A stretch of 32,844 nucleotides of DNA from contig JAKMEQ010000041.1 of NCBI GenBank assembly GCA_022425805.1, positions 1-32,844 on the forward strand. The letters are read 5' to 3'. A program made the position numbers and the translations under genes. A model generated the notes under the pieces. The model worked only from the letters and a program-made list of their open reading frames with translations. It ran no database searches and was not told the origin of the DNA. Numbering within the stretch: position 1 is the stretch's first letter; every line of letters starts with the position of its first letter. The stretch comes from Acidimicrobiales bacterium (GTDB lineage: Bacteria > Actinomycetota > Acidimicrobiia > Acidimicrobiales > UBA8592). Shown piece by piece: positions 1 to 8,565 of the stretch.

Positions 1-839
1 GTCGTGTTGCATGAAACTCTTAATCCTTCAAGAATGTCACCGCCACATGTACTTCCGGCAAAATTTTGTAAGGGAACTGTCGTAAGCGGAGGAAGGTATG
101 TGCTTCTTAATTCAAATTCTGGTTCTGAAAGGGTTGCAGAAGTCATGCTTATAGCTGCCGCAGCTGTAACTAGCTTAAAGGTGGATCCGGGAAAGAAGAT
201 TTCGCGGTACATCTTAGGTAGTCGAGGATCTTCTCCAACTGGAAGCGATGAAAGCTCTTCCCAGGTTCTTTGTCCTTCGCTTAAGTCAGCGGAACCAAAA
301 ATATTTGGATCATATGAGGGATAACTCCAGAAAGCTAGAATTTCTCCTGTTCTTGGGTCAACAACCACGATGGAGCCTTTACGTTCACCTAGGGAATCTT
401 GAGCAACCTGCTGCATTGAATGATTGATCGTGATTATGAGATCAGCCGAAGTGTCAGTATCAGTAAAAACGTCCTTCAGGCTATTGAATCTTTGTGTTCT
501 TGTTTGCCCAGCGAGTTCATCATTGTAAAAGCGCTCTAACCCGTCAGCACCATATTGGAAAGAAAAAAATCCGGTTGAATGCGCATATAACTCCCCAAGG
601 GGGTACAGCCGTTCGAATTTTAATTGACCACCGATTTCCTCCGACTTTGCTATTAGGGTTCCATCGATTGTGAAGATGCTTCCCCGTTCGCGGTTGAAAT
701 CACGGATCACTGAGCGCATATTATTTGGATTTTCTTGAAGGTCCTGCTGTTCGAACAGTTGTATGCGATTGAGTTGCATGAACAAAGCTATGAAACAGAG
801 GACAAGAGCGACCCCAAGGAAACGTATGCGCCGATTCAT
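1..839 (-). CDS. pbpA: Penicillin-binding protein PbpA (class B transpeptidase), 5' part; runs off the left edge
   Basis: Peptidoglycan DD-transpeptidase that cross-links stem peptides at the outer face of the membrane, normally paired with a SEDS glycosyltransferase. About 279 codons are in the window, with no stop before the edge. Residues 5-24 form an N-terminal membrane anchor, followed by a class B dimerisation region and the start of the transpeptidase domain. The catalytic SxxK box reads STFK at S219, preceded by FFPG. The second SxN box reads SCN at residues 276-278, just before the edge; the KTG box lies outside. The ATG at 839 overlaps the rodA stop in an ATGA, so translation is probably coupled. 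The gene order matches the Mycobacterium rodA-pbpA arrangement. pknA/pknB-like kinases would be expected beyond the left edge, but that is inference. Confidence 0.95.
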   Translation of the reverse strand, partial: MNRRIRFLGVALVLCFIALFMQLNRIQLFEQQDLQENPNNMRSVIRDFNRERGSIFTIDGTLIAKSEEIGGQLKFERLYPLGELYAHSTGFFSFQYGADGLERFYNDELAGQTRTQRFNSLKDVFTDTDTSADLIITINHSMQQVAQDSLGERKGSIVVVDPRTGEILAFWSYPSYDPNIFGSADLSEGQRTWEELSSLPVGEDPRLPKMYREIFFPGSTFKLVTAAAAISMTSATLSEPEFELRSTYLPPLTTVPLQNFAGSTCGGDILEGLRVSCNT

Positions 840-2143
840 TGGGGCTCCATTTGTGGGGGAGTTTCTTTTATTTTTTCTGTGTGTGCTTCATGTGAAATGC
901 GGAGAAGGAGCGCTAAAAGGATCCAATTTGCGAGCAGGGAACTACCCCCATAGCTGACGAAGGGGAGCGTAACCCCTGTAAGTGGAAGCAACCGGATAAC
1001 ACCAGCGATGATGATAAATGCCTGAAATCCAAGTAACGCGGTCAAGCCGGATGTTAAAAGTTTCTCAAATGGGCGTGTTGAAGCCAATGCAATCCTGAGG
1101 CCAGACCCGATCATAAGTAAAAATGCTATAAGTATTGCTGAAGTTCCGACAAGACCCAGTTCCTCCCCTATAGCTGCAAGGATAAAATCTGTTTCCACGG
1201 CAGGAATATTTTCAGGATTTCCTACCCCTAGGCCAGTTCCTGTTAGGCCGCCTTCCGCTAATGCAAAAGAGCTCTGAACGATCTGATACCCGTCTCCAGT
1301 TGGGTCATTAAATGGATACAGCCATATGTCGACTCGTTCTTTCACATGAGTGAATTGGCTCCAAGCTAGGAACGCTCCTCCAGAAAATAGCACGATACTT
1401 ATACCCAGGTAAGAAGCTCTTCCTGTTGATACCCAAAGCAGTACTACAAATAGGGTAAAGAAAAGAAGTGACGAACCAAGGTCTTTCTCCGCGACCATCA
1501 CTACAAGAGAAACACCCCATGCAAGAAGTATTGGACCCAAATGCCGAAGTTCGGGGAAGGGCATCCCTAAGAACCGCGTGGTAGAACCTGCAAGAACTTC
1601 ACGTTTTTCCACGATGTACGCAGCAAAGAAAATAGCAAGTGCTATTTTCGCGAATTCACCGGGTTGGAAATTGACGGGGCCGAGAGAAACCCAAATTCTT
1701 GCACCATTTATTTCTCTACCAATAATAGGAAGTAGCGGCATCACCAATAAAGCCACCCCTATCAACATCATGATGTACCGGTACTCTTCCAAACGTCTTA
1801 TTTGGGGAAGTATTATTAGAGTCGTGATAAAAGCACCTACTCCCAGAAGCGTCCATGTCGCCTGTAGCCCAGCGAGATCATTGTCGAGTCGTGCGATTAC
1901 TACGTACCCCAAACCGTTTAGAAATCCAGCTAGAGGGAGTAGTGTAAAATCTGCGTGAGGAGCAAATCTTCGAATAGCCACATGCGCTAAAATCAATAAA
2001 AGAAGTATTCCGATAAGGAATGGAACGATATTCGCTGGGATCGATGATGACCTTCCCAAGCTGGCTAACACATATCCTGCAACTACGATCGTTCCGACGA
2101 GAAGAAGGAGAAGAAGTTCGATATTACGGTTTCGGAGCTTCAT
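836..2143 (-). CDS. rodA: RodA/FtsW/SpoVE family SEDS peptidoglycan glycosyltransferase
   Basis: 435 residues. SEDS-family polytopic membrane enzyme that polymerises glycan strands from lipid II and works with a class B PBP. The protein is hydrophobic throughout, with about ten predicted membrane helices. The C-terminal half carries the family signature: a GLTGTGLGVG loop, then ETDFILAAIGEELG, then a VSYGGSS motif near residue 400. The length is usual for RodA. It lies 12 bp downstream of pstP and overlaps pbpA by 4 nt, so these genes are almost certainly one transcript. RodA rather than FtsW is favoured by position in the fha/pstP/rodA/pbpA cluster; sequence alone cannot fully separate the two. 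Confidence 0.95.
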   Translation of the reverse strand: MKLRNRNIELLLLLLVGTIVVAGYVLASLGRSSSIPANIVPFLIGILLLLILAHVAIRRFAPHADFTLLPLAGFLNGLGYVVIARLDNDLAGLQATWTLLGVGAFITTLIILPQIRRLEEYRYIMMLIGVALLVMPLLPIIGREINGARIWVSLGPVNFQPGEFAKIALAIFFAAYIVEKREVLAGSTTRFLGMPFPELRHLGPILLAWGVSLVVMVAEKDLGSSLLFFTLFVVLLWVSTGRASYLGISIVLFSGGAFLAWSQFTHVKERVDIWLYPFNDPTGDGYQIVQSSFALAEGGLTGTGLGVGNPENIPAVETDFILAAIGEELGLVGTSAILIAFLLMIGSGLRIALASTRPFEKLLTSGLTALLGFQAFIIIAGVIRLLPLTGVTLPFVSYGGSSLLANWILLALLLRISHEAHTEKIKETPPQMEPQ

Positions 2144-2155
2144 CTTGCTTTTGAT

Positions 2156-3397
2156 CTAATCAGTTCTCTGTCGATTTTTTTCTATGACACCCTTAAGATC
2201 ATCAATAAAAATTTGGGCATCTTCTAAAGTGTCGAATTCGGGTTTCTTTTGTATTTCAGAAACAGTCTCCTCATCTAGGTCAAGTCCAAGTATCGGAATT
2301 CTCTCTTCAATGGTGGGATCGAACCAAAGGACACTATTTGGTTGTCCTTTGAAGATCAGTATCTGAGAATTATCGACAGAAATATTCTCTGTTTGTTCGA
2401 AAGTAACAAAGTAATTGTCGCGAGCATCCCGTCCGATGAACACCCCTATAACGAGAAGTAGTGAGAGTACGGCGATAGCTAGTTTCAGAATGTTCCTAGG
2501 AGTTGGTTCCCATTCCGGAGTGATGGATGAGGCTGCCGTCTCGAACTCTGGATTCGGGGATTGGGTATCTCTTTCGGTTTCAGGCCCAACGCTTATAGGA
2601 GATGGGGGGAATTCTGTAGGGAAGTCAACATCACTTCCTTGTATTACATCTACAACCACAACTGTGATGTTGTCCTTTCCCTCATTCTGGTTCGCTAGAG
2701 ATACCAACCGAAGTGCTGCCTCTTGGGGGTTATCATAAGTTTGAAGCGTTTCAGAAATTTCTGTATCAGATACTTCATTGGTTAATCCATCGGTACAAAG
2801 AAGGAATCGGTCACCTTTCCGCGCTGGGATATGCCAGCAGTCAACAGACGCATCGTCATCTATACCCAAAGCGCGGGTAATAACATTCCGGTTAGGGTGT
2901 ACCGCTGCCTGGTCTGCTGTGATTTTTCCTTGGAGGAACATTTCTTCAACAAGGCTGTGATCCTGCGTAATTTGACTAAAGGAATCTCTTGATAGGAGGT
3001 AGACACGGGAATCTCCGATATTTGCGATGGCAAGTTGTTGAAATACGTCTTCGTTTGAGTGAATTTGGGTAATCCCACAAAGAGTTGTTCCCATTCCTTT
3101 GTGATCAGGGTTATTGTTTGCTTCCGAACGCACCGCTTCATTTGCTAATCGAATCTGATTGCCAAAGTCATCTGGTGTTATGTACTCCCGTTCTTGAAGC
3201 ACAGTTCTAATTGCGATTTCAGATGCGAGTTCTCCACTGGCATGCCCTCCCATCCCATCAGCGACGATGAAAAGAGTGTTACTAGTGGCATAGAAATCCT
3301 GATTTATTGTTCGCAAATTCCCGGTATCTGTAGCGGAACCCCACGAAAAAATTGACATGGGGTCTCTTTCTTCGTTAATACTTCGACTCTCACTCAT
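2156..3397 (-). CDS. pstP: PP2C-family Ser/Thr protein phosphatase PstP
   Basis: 413 residues. Metal-dependent phosphatase that reverses PknA/PknB-type phosphorylation in actinobacterial cell-wall control. The N-terminal 250 residues carry the PP2C motifs in order: DTGNLRTINQD, VADGMGGH, IGDSRVYL, TQDHSLVEE, LLCTDGLTNEV and GKDNITVVVVD, so all metal-binding aspartates appear present. A Pro-rich linker leads to one membrane helix near residues 303-325 and a short extracytoplasmic tail of about 85 residues, the layout of mycobacterial PstP. The ATG at 3397 overlaps the fhaB stop (ATGA). A second in-frame ATG 12 codons later (MSIFSWGS) is also a credible start, since the domain begins just after it. 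Confidence 0.95.
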   Translation of the reverse strand: MSESRSINEERDPMSIFSWGSATDTGNLRTINQDFYATSNTLFIVADGMGGHASGELASEIAIRTVLQEREYITPDDFGNQIRLANEAVRSEANNNPDHKGMGTTLCGITQIHSNEDVFQQLAIANIGDSRVYLLSRDSFSQITQDHSLVEEMFLQGKITADQAAVHPNRNVITRALGIDDDASVDCWHIPARKGDRFLLCTDGLTNEVSDTEISETLQTYDNPQEAALRLVSLANQNEGKDNITVVVVDVIQGSDVDFPTEFPPSPISVGPETERDTQSPNPEFETAASSITPEWEPTPRNILKLAIAVLSLLLVIGVFIGRDARDNYFVTFEQTENISVDNSQILIFKGQPNSVLWFDPTIEERIPILGLDLDEETVSEIQKKPEFDTLEDAQIFIDDLKGVIEKNRQRTD

Positions 3398-3861
3398 TTC
3401 GCCTCCAAAACAGTGTCACCAATTTGGATACGGTCATTACATTTCAGAATCTGTGGACTTTCTATCTTCTTCCCATTTATAAATGTTCCATTTGTTGAGC
3501 TTAAGTCTTCAAGGTATTGGGAATCGTCCTGAAGAAAGATGCGTGCATGAAGGTGTGAAGCAAATGAATCACTTATCGTAATGACACATTCTTCTGCTCT
3601 TCCAATAAATATCTCTTCTTCGATTGGGTATTCGATTCCTAGGAGGTTAGCTGGTTCAAGGGTCTGAAGAAGAGTGACTTGTTGTGAATGCTGTCTATCT
3701 CTTACAGCATTCTTTGGTATTTTTGGATTTTTGGGCTTTCGGAGTTGGAATAAGGTTATCAAGATAACGCAAATGAAAAAAAAGTAGAGAACTATTAGAA
3801 AAAGAATTTTGAGTAGGTCTAAGAATTGTTCTGACACGGTATGTTGCCGGTTTCTGTTCAA
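3394..3861 (-). CDS. fhaB: FHA-domain membrane protein FhaB (FipA-like)
   Basis: 155 residues, the same length as the mycobacterial FhaB/FipA family. A membrane helix spans about residues 17-39, followed by a basic stretch and a cytoplasmic FHA phosphothreonine-binding domain from about residue 80 to the end. The FHA core is recognisable as IGRAEEC, then SDSFASHLHARI and SSTNGTFINGKKI, which supply the expected Gly-Arg, Ser-His and Asn-Gly positions. In Mycobacterium this protein links PknA/PknB signalling to division. It lies directly upstream of pstP with a 4-nt overlap. The gap of about 44 bp to the preceding crotonase-type gene leaves room for a separate promoter, but none is obvious. Confidence 0.9.
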   Translation of the reverse strand: MNRNRQHTVSEQFLDLLKILFLIVLYFFFICVILITLFQLRKPKNPKIPKNAVRDRQHSQQVTLLQTLEPANLLGIEYPIEEEIFIGRAEECVITISDSFASHLHARIFLQDDSQYLEDLSSTNGTFINGKKIESPQILKCNDRIQIGDTVLEAK

Positions 3862-3905
3862 ATTTAACCGCTCATTTTTGAGAGGTGAGGATTATATTTT
3901 CTGGT

Positions 3906-4685
3906 TTATCGTCCTTGCCATTTTGGGTTGCGTTTTTCTTTAAACGCTTGTCGCCCTTCCTTTGCATCACGAGTTTGGTTTGCAACGATTCGGATTGTTT
4001 CTCCAAATCTTACTGCTTCTACCCACCCCATATCTTGAGTTCGGGTCGCAACTTCCTTCGTTGCCCGCGAAGCAAGTGGGGCAGATTTACATAAGCGTTG
4101 AGCTAGGTCTTTTGCTTTAGATATAAGTTCTTCATGCGGGCAGATATCCCAGACAAGTCCAATTTCTTTCGCTCGTTCAGCTGTAACGACTTCTCCTAGT
4201 AGGAGAAGCTCCATCGCATGAGACCAAGTAAGTTGTTGAGGAAGCCGTATTGCACCAACAATTGTCGGCGTGCCAATGCTTACTTCAGGGTAAGCAAAAG
4301 TCGCTCGGTCACTTGCGATCACGAAGTCACAAAAAGTAACTGCTGTTAGCCCATACCCAATACATGGACCGTTGACAGCAGCGATCACTGGCTTGTAAAG
4401 TTCCATGCCGCTCTCAAAGCTATTTATTGTCGGTTTTTCCCAAAATGTACCGGGAAAGGTCCCGGCGCTTCCGTTTGAATCTTTTAGGTCAGCTCCGGCA
4501 CAAAATGTTTTTCCGACTCCGGTAAGTATCGCTACCCAAGCACTTTCATCTTCGAGAAATTTTTTCCAAGCGCTGTTCAGCCCTTCACGCATCGGGCCGT
4601 TAATCGCATTGTGCTGATCGGGACGGTTGTAACTGATCGTAACGATATTCCCCTCTTGTTCATAGGTAACTGGAAGATCCATCAT
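3906..4685 (-). CDS. Enoyl-CoA hydratase/isomerase (crotonase) family protein
   Basis: About 259 residues from the chosen start. Crotonase-fold enzyme acting on an acyl-CoA thioester. The first oxyanion-hole segment is GKTFCAGADLKD and the second region is GPCIGYGLTAVTFCDF. The second acid of classical hydratases is present in YPEVSIG, but the position of the first catalytic Glu (before the CD pair) appears to be Thr, so hydratase activity is doubtful and another crotonase-fold reaction is possible. The start was set at ATG 4685, preceded by GAAAGG at good spacing, 13 bp after the fhaA stop. A longer reading from 4751 would overlap the fhaA coding end and extend the N-terminus beyond the family. 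A fatty-acid-type gene inside an fha/pstP operon is unusual. Confidence 0.85.
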   Translation of the reverse strand: MMDLPVTYEQEGNIVTISYNRPDQHNAINGPMREGLNSAWKKFLEDESAWVAILTGVGKTFCAGADLKDSNGSAGTFPGTFWEKPTINSFESGMELYKPVIAAVNGPCIGYGLTAVTFCDFVIASDRATFAYPEVSIGTPTIVGAIRLPQQLTWSHAMELLLLGEVVTAERAKEIGLVWDICPHEELISKAKDLAQRLCKSAPLASRATKEVATRTQDMGWVEAVRFGETIRIVANQTRDAKEGRQAFKEKRNPKWQGR

Positions 4686-4698
4686 GAGCCTTTCATCA

Positions 4699-5358
4699 CT
4701 AGCTGGCTTCGAATCTGATTCGGAATTTTCCCAATTCGATTCTGTCACCATTCAAAAGTATATGTTCAGAGATACGGTCGTCATTGACTACAGTGCCGTT
4801 TGTAGAACCGAGATCTTTTAGTATGTAGTTGTTGCCATCAAGACGGATCTCCGCTTGAGAGCGACTTATGCTTGAATCATCGAGAACAACTGTGGAATCT
4901 TGAAGACGACCTATGGTTGTTACTGTTTCCTCGAGCGTAACCCGTTGCCCGTCTGGCATAACTAGCGCTCCTGGAGGTCGGCCCGTTTGAGTCTCTTTAT
5001 ATTGAGTATCAATTCTAAGGTTTCCACTTCGTAAATTGTCGCTAACTACAAGCGAGACAGTAACTGGGCCAAGGAACCCGTATGCCTCTTTTGAACAATA
5101 GTCGCGTATGGTCTCTTCAAGTTCACGACGGATTGATTCAATAGCGTTGGCGAAATGATCAAAATCGTTTTGGGATAATAGAATTTCGAAGTTGTTGGGG
5201 GCTAGATCCTCTCCGTTGACAGCGATACTTCTATTACGTTCTATCTCTCGTACAAGCCGCCGACCTATTTCAACAGGCTTAACAGAGCTACTGAATATTC
5301 TCGCAAAAGTTCCTTCAACTATTTTTTCTAACTTGTTTTCTATTTTCTTGATTCCCAC
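4699..5358 (-). CDS. fhaA: FhaA: DUF3662 domain plus C-terminal FHA domain
   Basis: 219 residues. The N-terminal 120 residues match the DUF3662/FhaA_N type (start GIKKIENKLEKIVEG, then an EIGRRLVREIE segment). The C-terminal FHA domain spans about residues 145-219, with TIGRLQDST, SSISRSQAEIRL and LGSTNGTVVNDDR. In mycobacteria FhaA binds phosphorylated partners of PknB, including MviN, to control peptidoglycan synthesis. The protein is much shorter than mycobacterial FhaA because the long low-complexity linker between the two domains is nearly absent. It lies 25 bp downstream of the FG-GAP/amidase gene on the same strand, so the two may share a transcript. Confidence 0.93.
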   Translation of the reverse strand: MGIKKIENKLEKIVEGTFARIFSSSVKPVEIGRRLVREIERNRSIAVNGEDLAPNNFEILLSQNDFDHFANAIESIRRELEETIRDYCSKEAYGFLGPVTVSLVVSDNLRSGNLRIDTQYKETQTGRPPGALVMPDGQRVTLEETVTTIGRLQDSTVVLDDSSISRSQAEIRLDGNNYILKDLGSTNGTVVNDDRISEHILLNGDRIELGKFRIRFEAS

Positions 5359-5383
5359 AATCTTATTTTAGTCTTTCCTAGTG

Positions 5384-7909
5384 TTATTCTTCAAGAAGTC
5401 CTTGCTCAATAAGTTCTTCTCTGGATGGGAAATCAAATAACATCTTTGAATTCAGTTCTGGGTCTGAACAAACGTTGTATCCAGGGGCATCTGCAGCGGT
5501 AAAGTTTCGAACGGTCGTTGGGAAAGTTTTCGTTGTCGGCACCTTTAGATACTCTTCGATTGCATCAGCGAGAGCTTTGGATACTGCCGGCACATACTCA
5601 CCGGATTTAATTAAGTTTGCTTCAGCTTTGTTTGCTAGATATGCAAGTTCTACCAAGGTAGTCGGGGTCTTTGGACGGGACAACATTCCATATGTATCTG
5701 TTCCTCGATTGTTAAGTACTCGAATAACTCCGGCATCGTACTGACTTGTCCATGAAACCCAAGAGAATTTATTAAGTGCTTCGTAGACGGATTCGTATAC
5801 AAGAGTTCCTAGATGAGCTGATTTTAATGAGTTGCTCTGGACGAAAGATTCTGTTCCAGGGTCTGAAGAAGGAGCAATCTTTGGTGCATTGTGATGGATA
5901 GATACCATCCCCTCTACTTGAAGGTGATCAGCGTACAACCCACGCGAAGATAGAGGGATGTGGTAATTACTAGTCCGAACTAGAAAACCATTGATGTTAC
6001 GTTGTGAAAGTTCTTCTAAGAAGGCTTCGGCGACGGTTAAGTTGATCGCATTTTCCCGAATTCCATTATGGTAAGCTCCTCCATCAATACCGCCATGGCC
6101 AGGGTCAATAGCAACCTGTACGTCTTTAATGATTTCGCCTCCTCTTACCTGAACGGCATACCCGCATGGCGATCGAACGATATAACCATTTTCTATTTCA
6201 GCGAGTACGACAACATTCACCCCCGTTGTGGTGGTCAATCCCCATGGAGGGCGTTCAAGCTCAAGCTCAGATGTTGTTCCTAACCGACCCCAATAATCCA
6301 TGCTTTTATTCGAATCGGGGACATTCATCGTATCTTGATCAAGAAACAGGAAAGAAGCTGGGTCGATTCCTTCTTCCTTCCCCCAAAAGAGTGTCAGAAT
6401 TCCGGTGTCGAACTGTGTCCCCAAAGATTCCCCGCTGGCAGCTACGACTAATTCAGATTTTCCATCCCCATTCATATCAAGGGCAGCGAGACCATCACCC
6501 CAATGATCTGCTGGTTCAGCAGTAATTTCTAATCCTAAACTATTCTGATTTACAGAAAGCGACCCTTTCCCAGCAAGGCCACTTTCACTTCCAAATACGA
6601 GAGTCACCGCTCCTGCTCGTGGGATGCTTTCCACACTCTCTGCTGGAGCCCCAATAGCGAGATCGCTATATTGATCTCCGTTGAAATCACCGCTAATAAG
6701 GACAGAACCCCAACGATCGCCTATTTCGCTATCTCCAACCATGTTCAGGCTTCCCTGATGAAGCCGTTTAGCTTTCTTTAACGTAATCCCATTAGAAGAA
6801 CCAAACATGATGGTGACTGAGCCGGTTTGTTCTCTTTTTCCGCTACTTTCATTCGGTGCCCCAATGGCGAGGTCACTGAAACCATCATTATTAAAATCAC
6901 CTACTGAAAGCACTGCCCCCCAATTATCATATGCTTCGTTCCGATCAGGCATCCCTGGAGTATTTTGGTGAAAACGTAGCGAATTTGTACCTGTTATCCC
7001 AGAAGGGTTCCCGTACATAATTGTAACTGCACCTACTTCAACTGCTTTCCCATAGTTTTCTCCTGGTGCTCCGATCGCAAGGTCCGCGTAGCCATCGCTA
7101 TTAAAATCCCCCGCAGCAAGTGCGTATCCCCATCTATCTCCAGGTTCGCTGCCATCGGGAACACCTTTACTATTTTGATCTATGCTCTGCGCAGTAGCTT
7201 CTGAAAGGCCGTTCTCTGTTCCATAAAGAATAGATATTTTCCCTACATCATGTTTATCCTTGTTGTCTCTATGTGGAGCTCCGATTACAAGGTCTTCAAA
7301 ACCATCGCCATTGAAATCACCTACAGAAAGCATTGACCCCCACCGGTCCCCTGTCTCATTCTCATCAGGTGTTTCTAAGGTACCTTGATGAAATGATCGT
7401 GGAATATCGAGAGATGCTACTCCTCCAGCTGCTCCAGAAAAAACCCAGACCATTCCGGCATCGATTGCGTCGCCAATGTCTTCATCTGGTGCACTTACAA
7501 TTAGGTCATCAAACCCATCTGCGTTGAAGTCTCCAAAAGCTGATCGAGCTCCAAAATGATCACGTTCTTCATTGCTATCTGGGGTGAAAGGCATTCCTTG
7601 GTGAAGATAGGTACTGTTCTTGGGAGTTTCAGAGGCATCGCCGTAAAGGATTGAAATGGCTCCTGCAGCATTTGCGTCGTCGAAACGTTCTCCAGTAGCC
7701 CCAACTGTCAGGTCAGCGAACCCGTCACCGTTGAAATCCGGCCGCGGAGTACCGTTCCGCTCAAAACTTGAATTGTTTTCTGCCTGTGCTGGAACTTGTA
7801 CCCAGAGAAAGAGAAAGCCAAATACTAAGACCACGAAGATGAAAAATTGGTCCATCTTGGTCATGGAATATTTATTTCGTAGTTGGGCATTCAAGAGATT
7901 CAAATTCAT
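5384..7909 (-). CDS. Secreted FG-GAP beta-propeller protein fused to N-acetylmuramoyl-L-alanine amidase (Amidase_3)
   Basis: 841 residues. A signal peptide or anchor spans about residues 20-43 (possible cleavage after AQA). Seven FG-GAP/integrin-alpha-like repeats follow, from about residue 58 to 545, each with a Ca-loop of the type DFNGDGFxDLxIGAP; seven copies fit one closed seven-bladed propeller. From residue 599 there is an Amidase_3 domain: DPGHGG (H605), REN (E619), SIHHN (H672) and VELAY (E754) match the two His and Glu zinc ligands plus the catalytic Glu. It should therefore cleave the MurNAc-L-Ala bond in the cell wall, with the propeller as a binding or display module. The ATG at 7909 has a weak AGG upstream; ATGs 14 and 17 codons later would give a more usual signal peptide. 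Confidence 0.9.
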   Translation of the reverse strand: MNLNLLNAQLRNKYSMTKMDQFFIFVVLVFGFLFLWVQVPAQAENNSSFERNGTPRPDFNGDGFADLTVGATGERFDDANAAGAISILYGDASETPKNSTYLHQGMPFTPDSNEERDHFGARSAFGDFNADGFDDLIVSAPDEDIGDAIDAGMVWVFSGAAGGVASLDIPRSFHQGTLETPDENETGDRWGSMLSVGDFNGDGFEDLVIGAPHRDNKDKHDVGKISILYGTENGLSEATAQSIDQNSKGVPDGSEPGDRWGYALAAGDFNSDGYADLAIGAPGENYGKAVEVGAVTIMYGNPSGITGTNSLRFHQNTPGMPDRNEAYDNWGAVLSVGDFNNDGFSDLAIGAPNESSGKREQTGSVTIMFGSSNGITLKKAKRLHQGSLNMVGDSEIGDRWGSVLISGDFNGDQYSDLAIGAPAESVESIPRAGAVTLVFGSESGLAGKGSLSVNQNSLGLEITAEPADHWGDGLAALDMNGDGKSELVVAASGESLGTQFDTGILTLFWGKEEGIDPASFLFLDQDTMNVPDSNKSMDYWGRLGTTSELELERPPWGLTTTTGVNVVVLAEIENGYIVRSPCGYAVQVRGGEIIKDVQVAIDPGHGGIDGGAYHNGIRENAINLTVAEAFLEELSQRNINGFLVRTSNYHIPLSSRGLYADHLQVEGMVSIHHNAPKIAPSSDPGTESFVQSNSLKSAHLGTLVYESVYEALNKFSWVSWTSQYDAGVIRVLNNRGTDTYGMLSRPKTPTTLVELAYLANKAEANLIKSGEYVPAVSKALADAIEEYLKVPTTKTFPTTVRNFTAADAPGYNVCSDPELNSKMLFDFPSREELIEQGLLEE

Positions 7910-7932
7910 CGAATAAACCTGGCGTTAGGGGG

Positions 7933-8016
7933 TGCGCGAGGAGGGACTTGAACCCTCACATCCCGAAGGACACAGGCTCCTGAAGCCTGCGCGTCTGCCA
8001 ATTCCGCCACTCGCGC
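7933..8016 (-). tRNA. tRNA-Leu (anticodon CAG)
   Basis: Minus-strand cloverleaf with acceptor stem GCGCGAG/CTCGCGC, discriminator A, a long variable arm as expected for Leu, and a T-arm with loop TTCAAGT. The anticodon stem CAGGC/GCCTG encloses loop TTCAGGA, so the anticodon is CAG. CCA is not fully encoded (ACCC follows the stem). Its 3' end is 23 nt from the start codon of the FG-GAP/amidase gene on the same strand, so a shared tRNA-mRNA transcript is possible. Confidence 0.97.
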
Positions 8017-8071
8017 GAGTAAAGATGGAGGGTATCCGAAGATCTTCGTTTCCCAAGCAAAAACACGGTTA

Positions 8072-8494
8072 TCAGGTCTTTCGCCCAAGTACTTTATCGA
8101 CGATAATTTCAATCACTCGTCTGTCATCTCCACGGTCTTTGGGAGGTGAATACCGTTGGGCGTATCTTTGAGTACCTTCTAGGCACCGTTTCGGATCGGC
8201 GGTAACGGTTGCATTCCCTTCGAAAGTGATCCATCTTCCTCCATCGACTTGACATATTGCTGCGCGCAGAGGGGTTTGAGAACGTTGGAGGATTTTCACT
8301 TTGGTGCTGCCTGCCCATGTAATAACTCGAACAAGGTTTTTTTCATTGTCCCAAGTAAACCCAACAGGAGTAACGTGCGGCCTTCCTCTCGGAGTGACTA
8401 TTGTTAGTGATGCAAGATGGCGTTCAGTTACAAAATCGATCACTTCCTCTGAAAGTAAAATATCTGCCATATCTTTTCTTCGCCTCTCATTCAA
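8072..8494 (-). CDS. PPOX-class (pyridoxamine 5'-phosphate oxidase-like, probably F420-dependent) protein
   Basis: 140 residues. A small split-barrel flavin/F420-binding fold. The N-terminal pattern (LSEEVIDFVTERHLASLTIVTPRG, shortened here) and RPHVTPVGFTWD match the PPOX family, in which actinobacterial members often use F420 to reduce small substrates such as biliverdin or quinones. The substrate cannot be inferred. The ATG at 8470 (MADILLSEE) is an equally likely or better start by family alignment; the longer start at 8494 is preceded by AAAGAG. The gene is followed by tRNA-Leu after 55 bp and preceded by a hairpin and a small ORF on the same strand. Confidence 0.85.
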   Translation of the reverse strand: MNERRRKDMADILLSEEVIDFVTERHLASLTIVTPRGRPHVTPVGFTWDNEKNLVRVITWAGSTKVKILQRSQTPLRAAICQVDGGRWITFEGNATVTADPKRCLEGTQRYAQRYSPPKDRGDDRRVIEIIVDKVLGRKT

Positions 8495-8520
8495 CTCTTT
8501 GAATTGTTATATACGCGGAC

Positions 8521-8540
8521 GAGGAGCCCGTAGGCTCCTC
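8521..8540 (-). terminator. Perfect 8-bp stem hairpin, possible terminator
   Basis: GAGGAGCC, a CGTA loop, then GGCTCCTC. It lies 25 bp after the stop of the small ORF and before the PPOX gene. There is no T-tract on either side, so this would be a non-canonical terminator or an RNA processing structure. Confidence 0.4.
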
Positions 8541-8565
8541 GCAAGCTGTCATCTATCTGAATTCA

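Noticed and set aside
4686-4751. 22-codon N-terminal extension of the crotonase-family gene
   Set aside because: It overlaps the end of fhaA, while the ATG at 4685 has a good Shine-Dalgarno and gives the family length.
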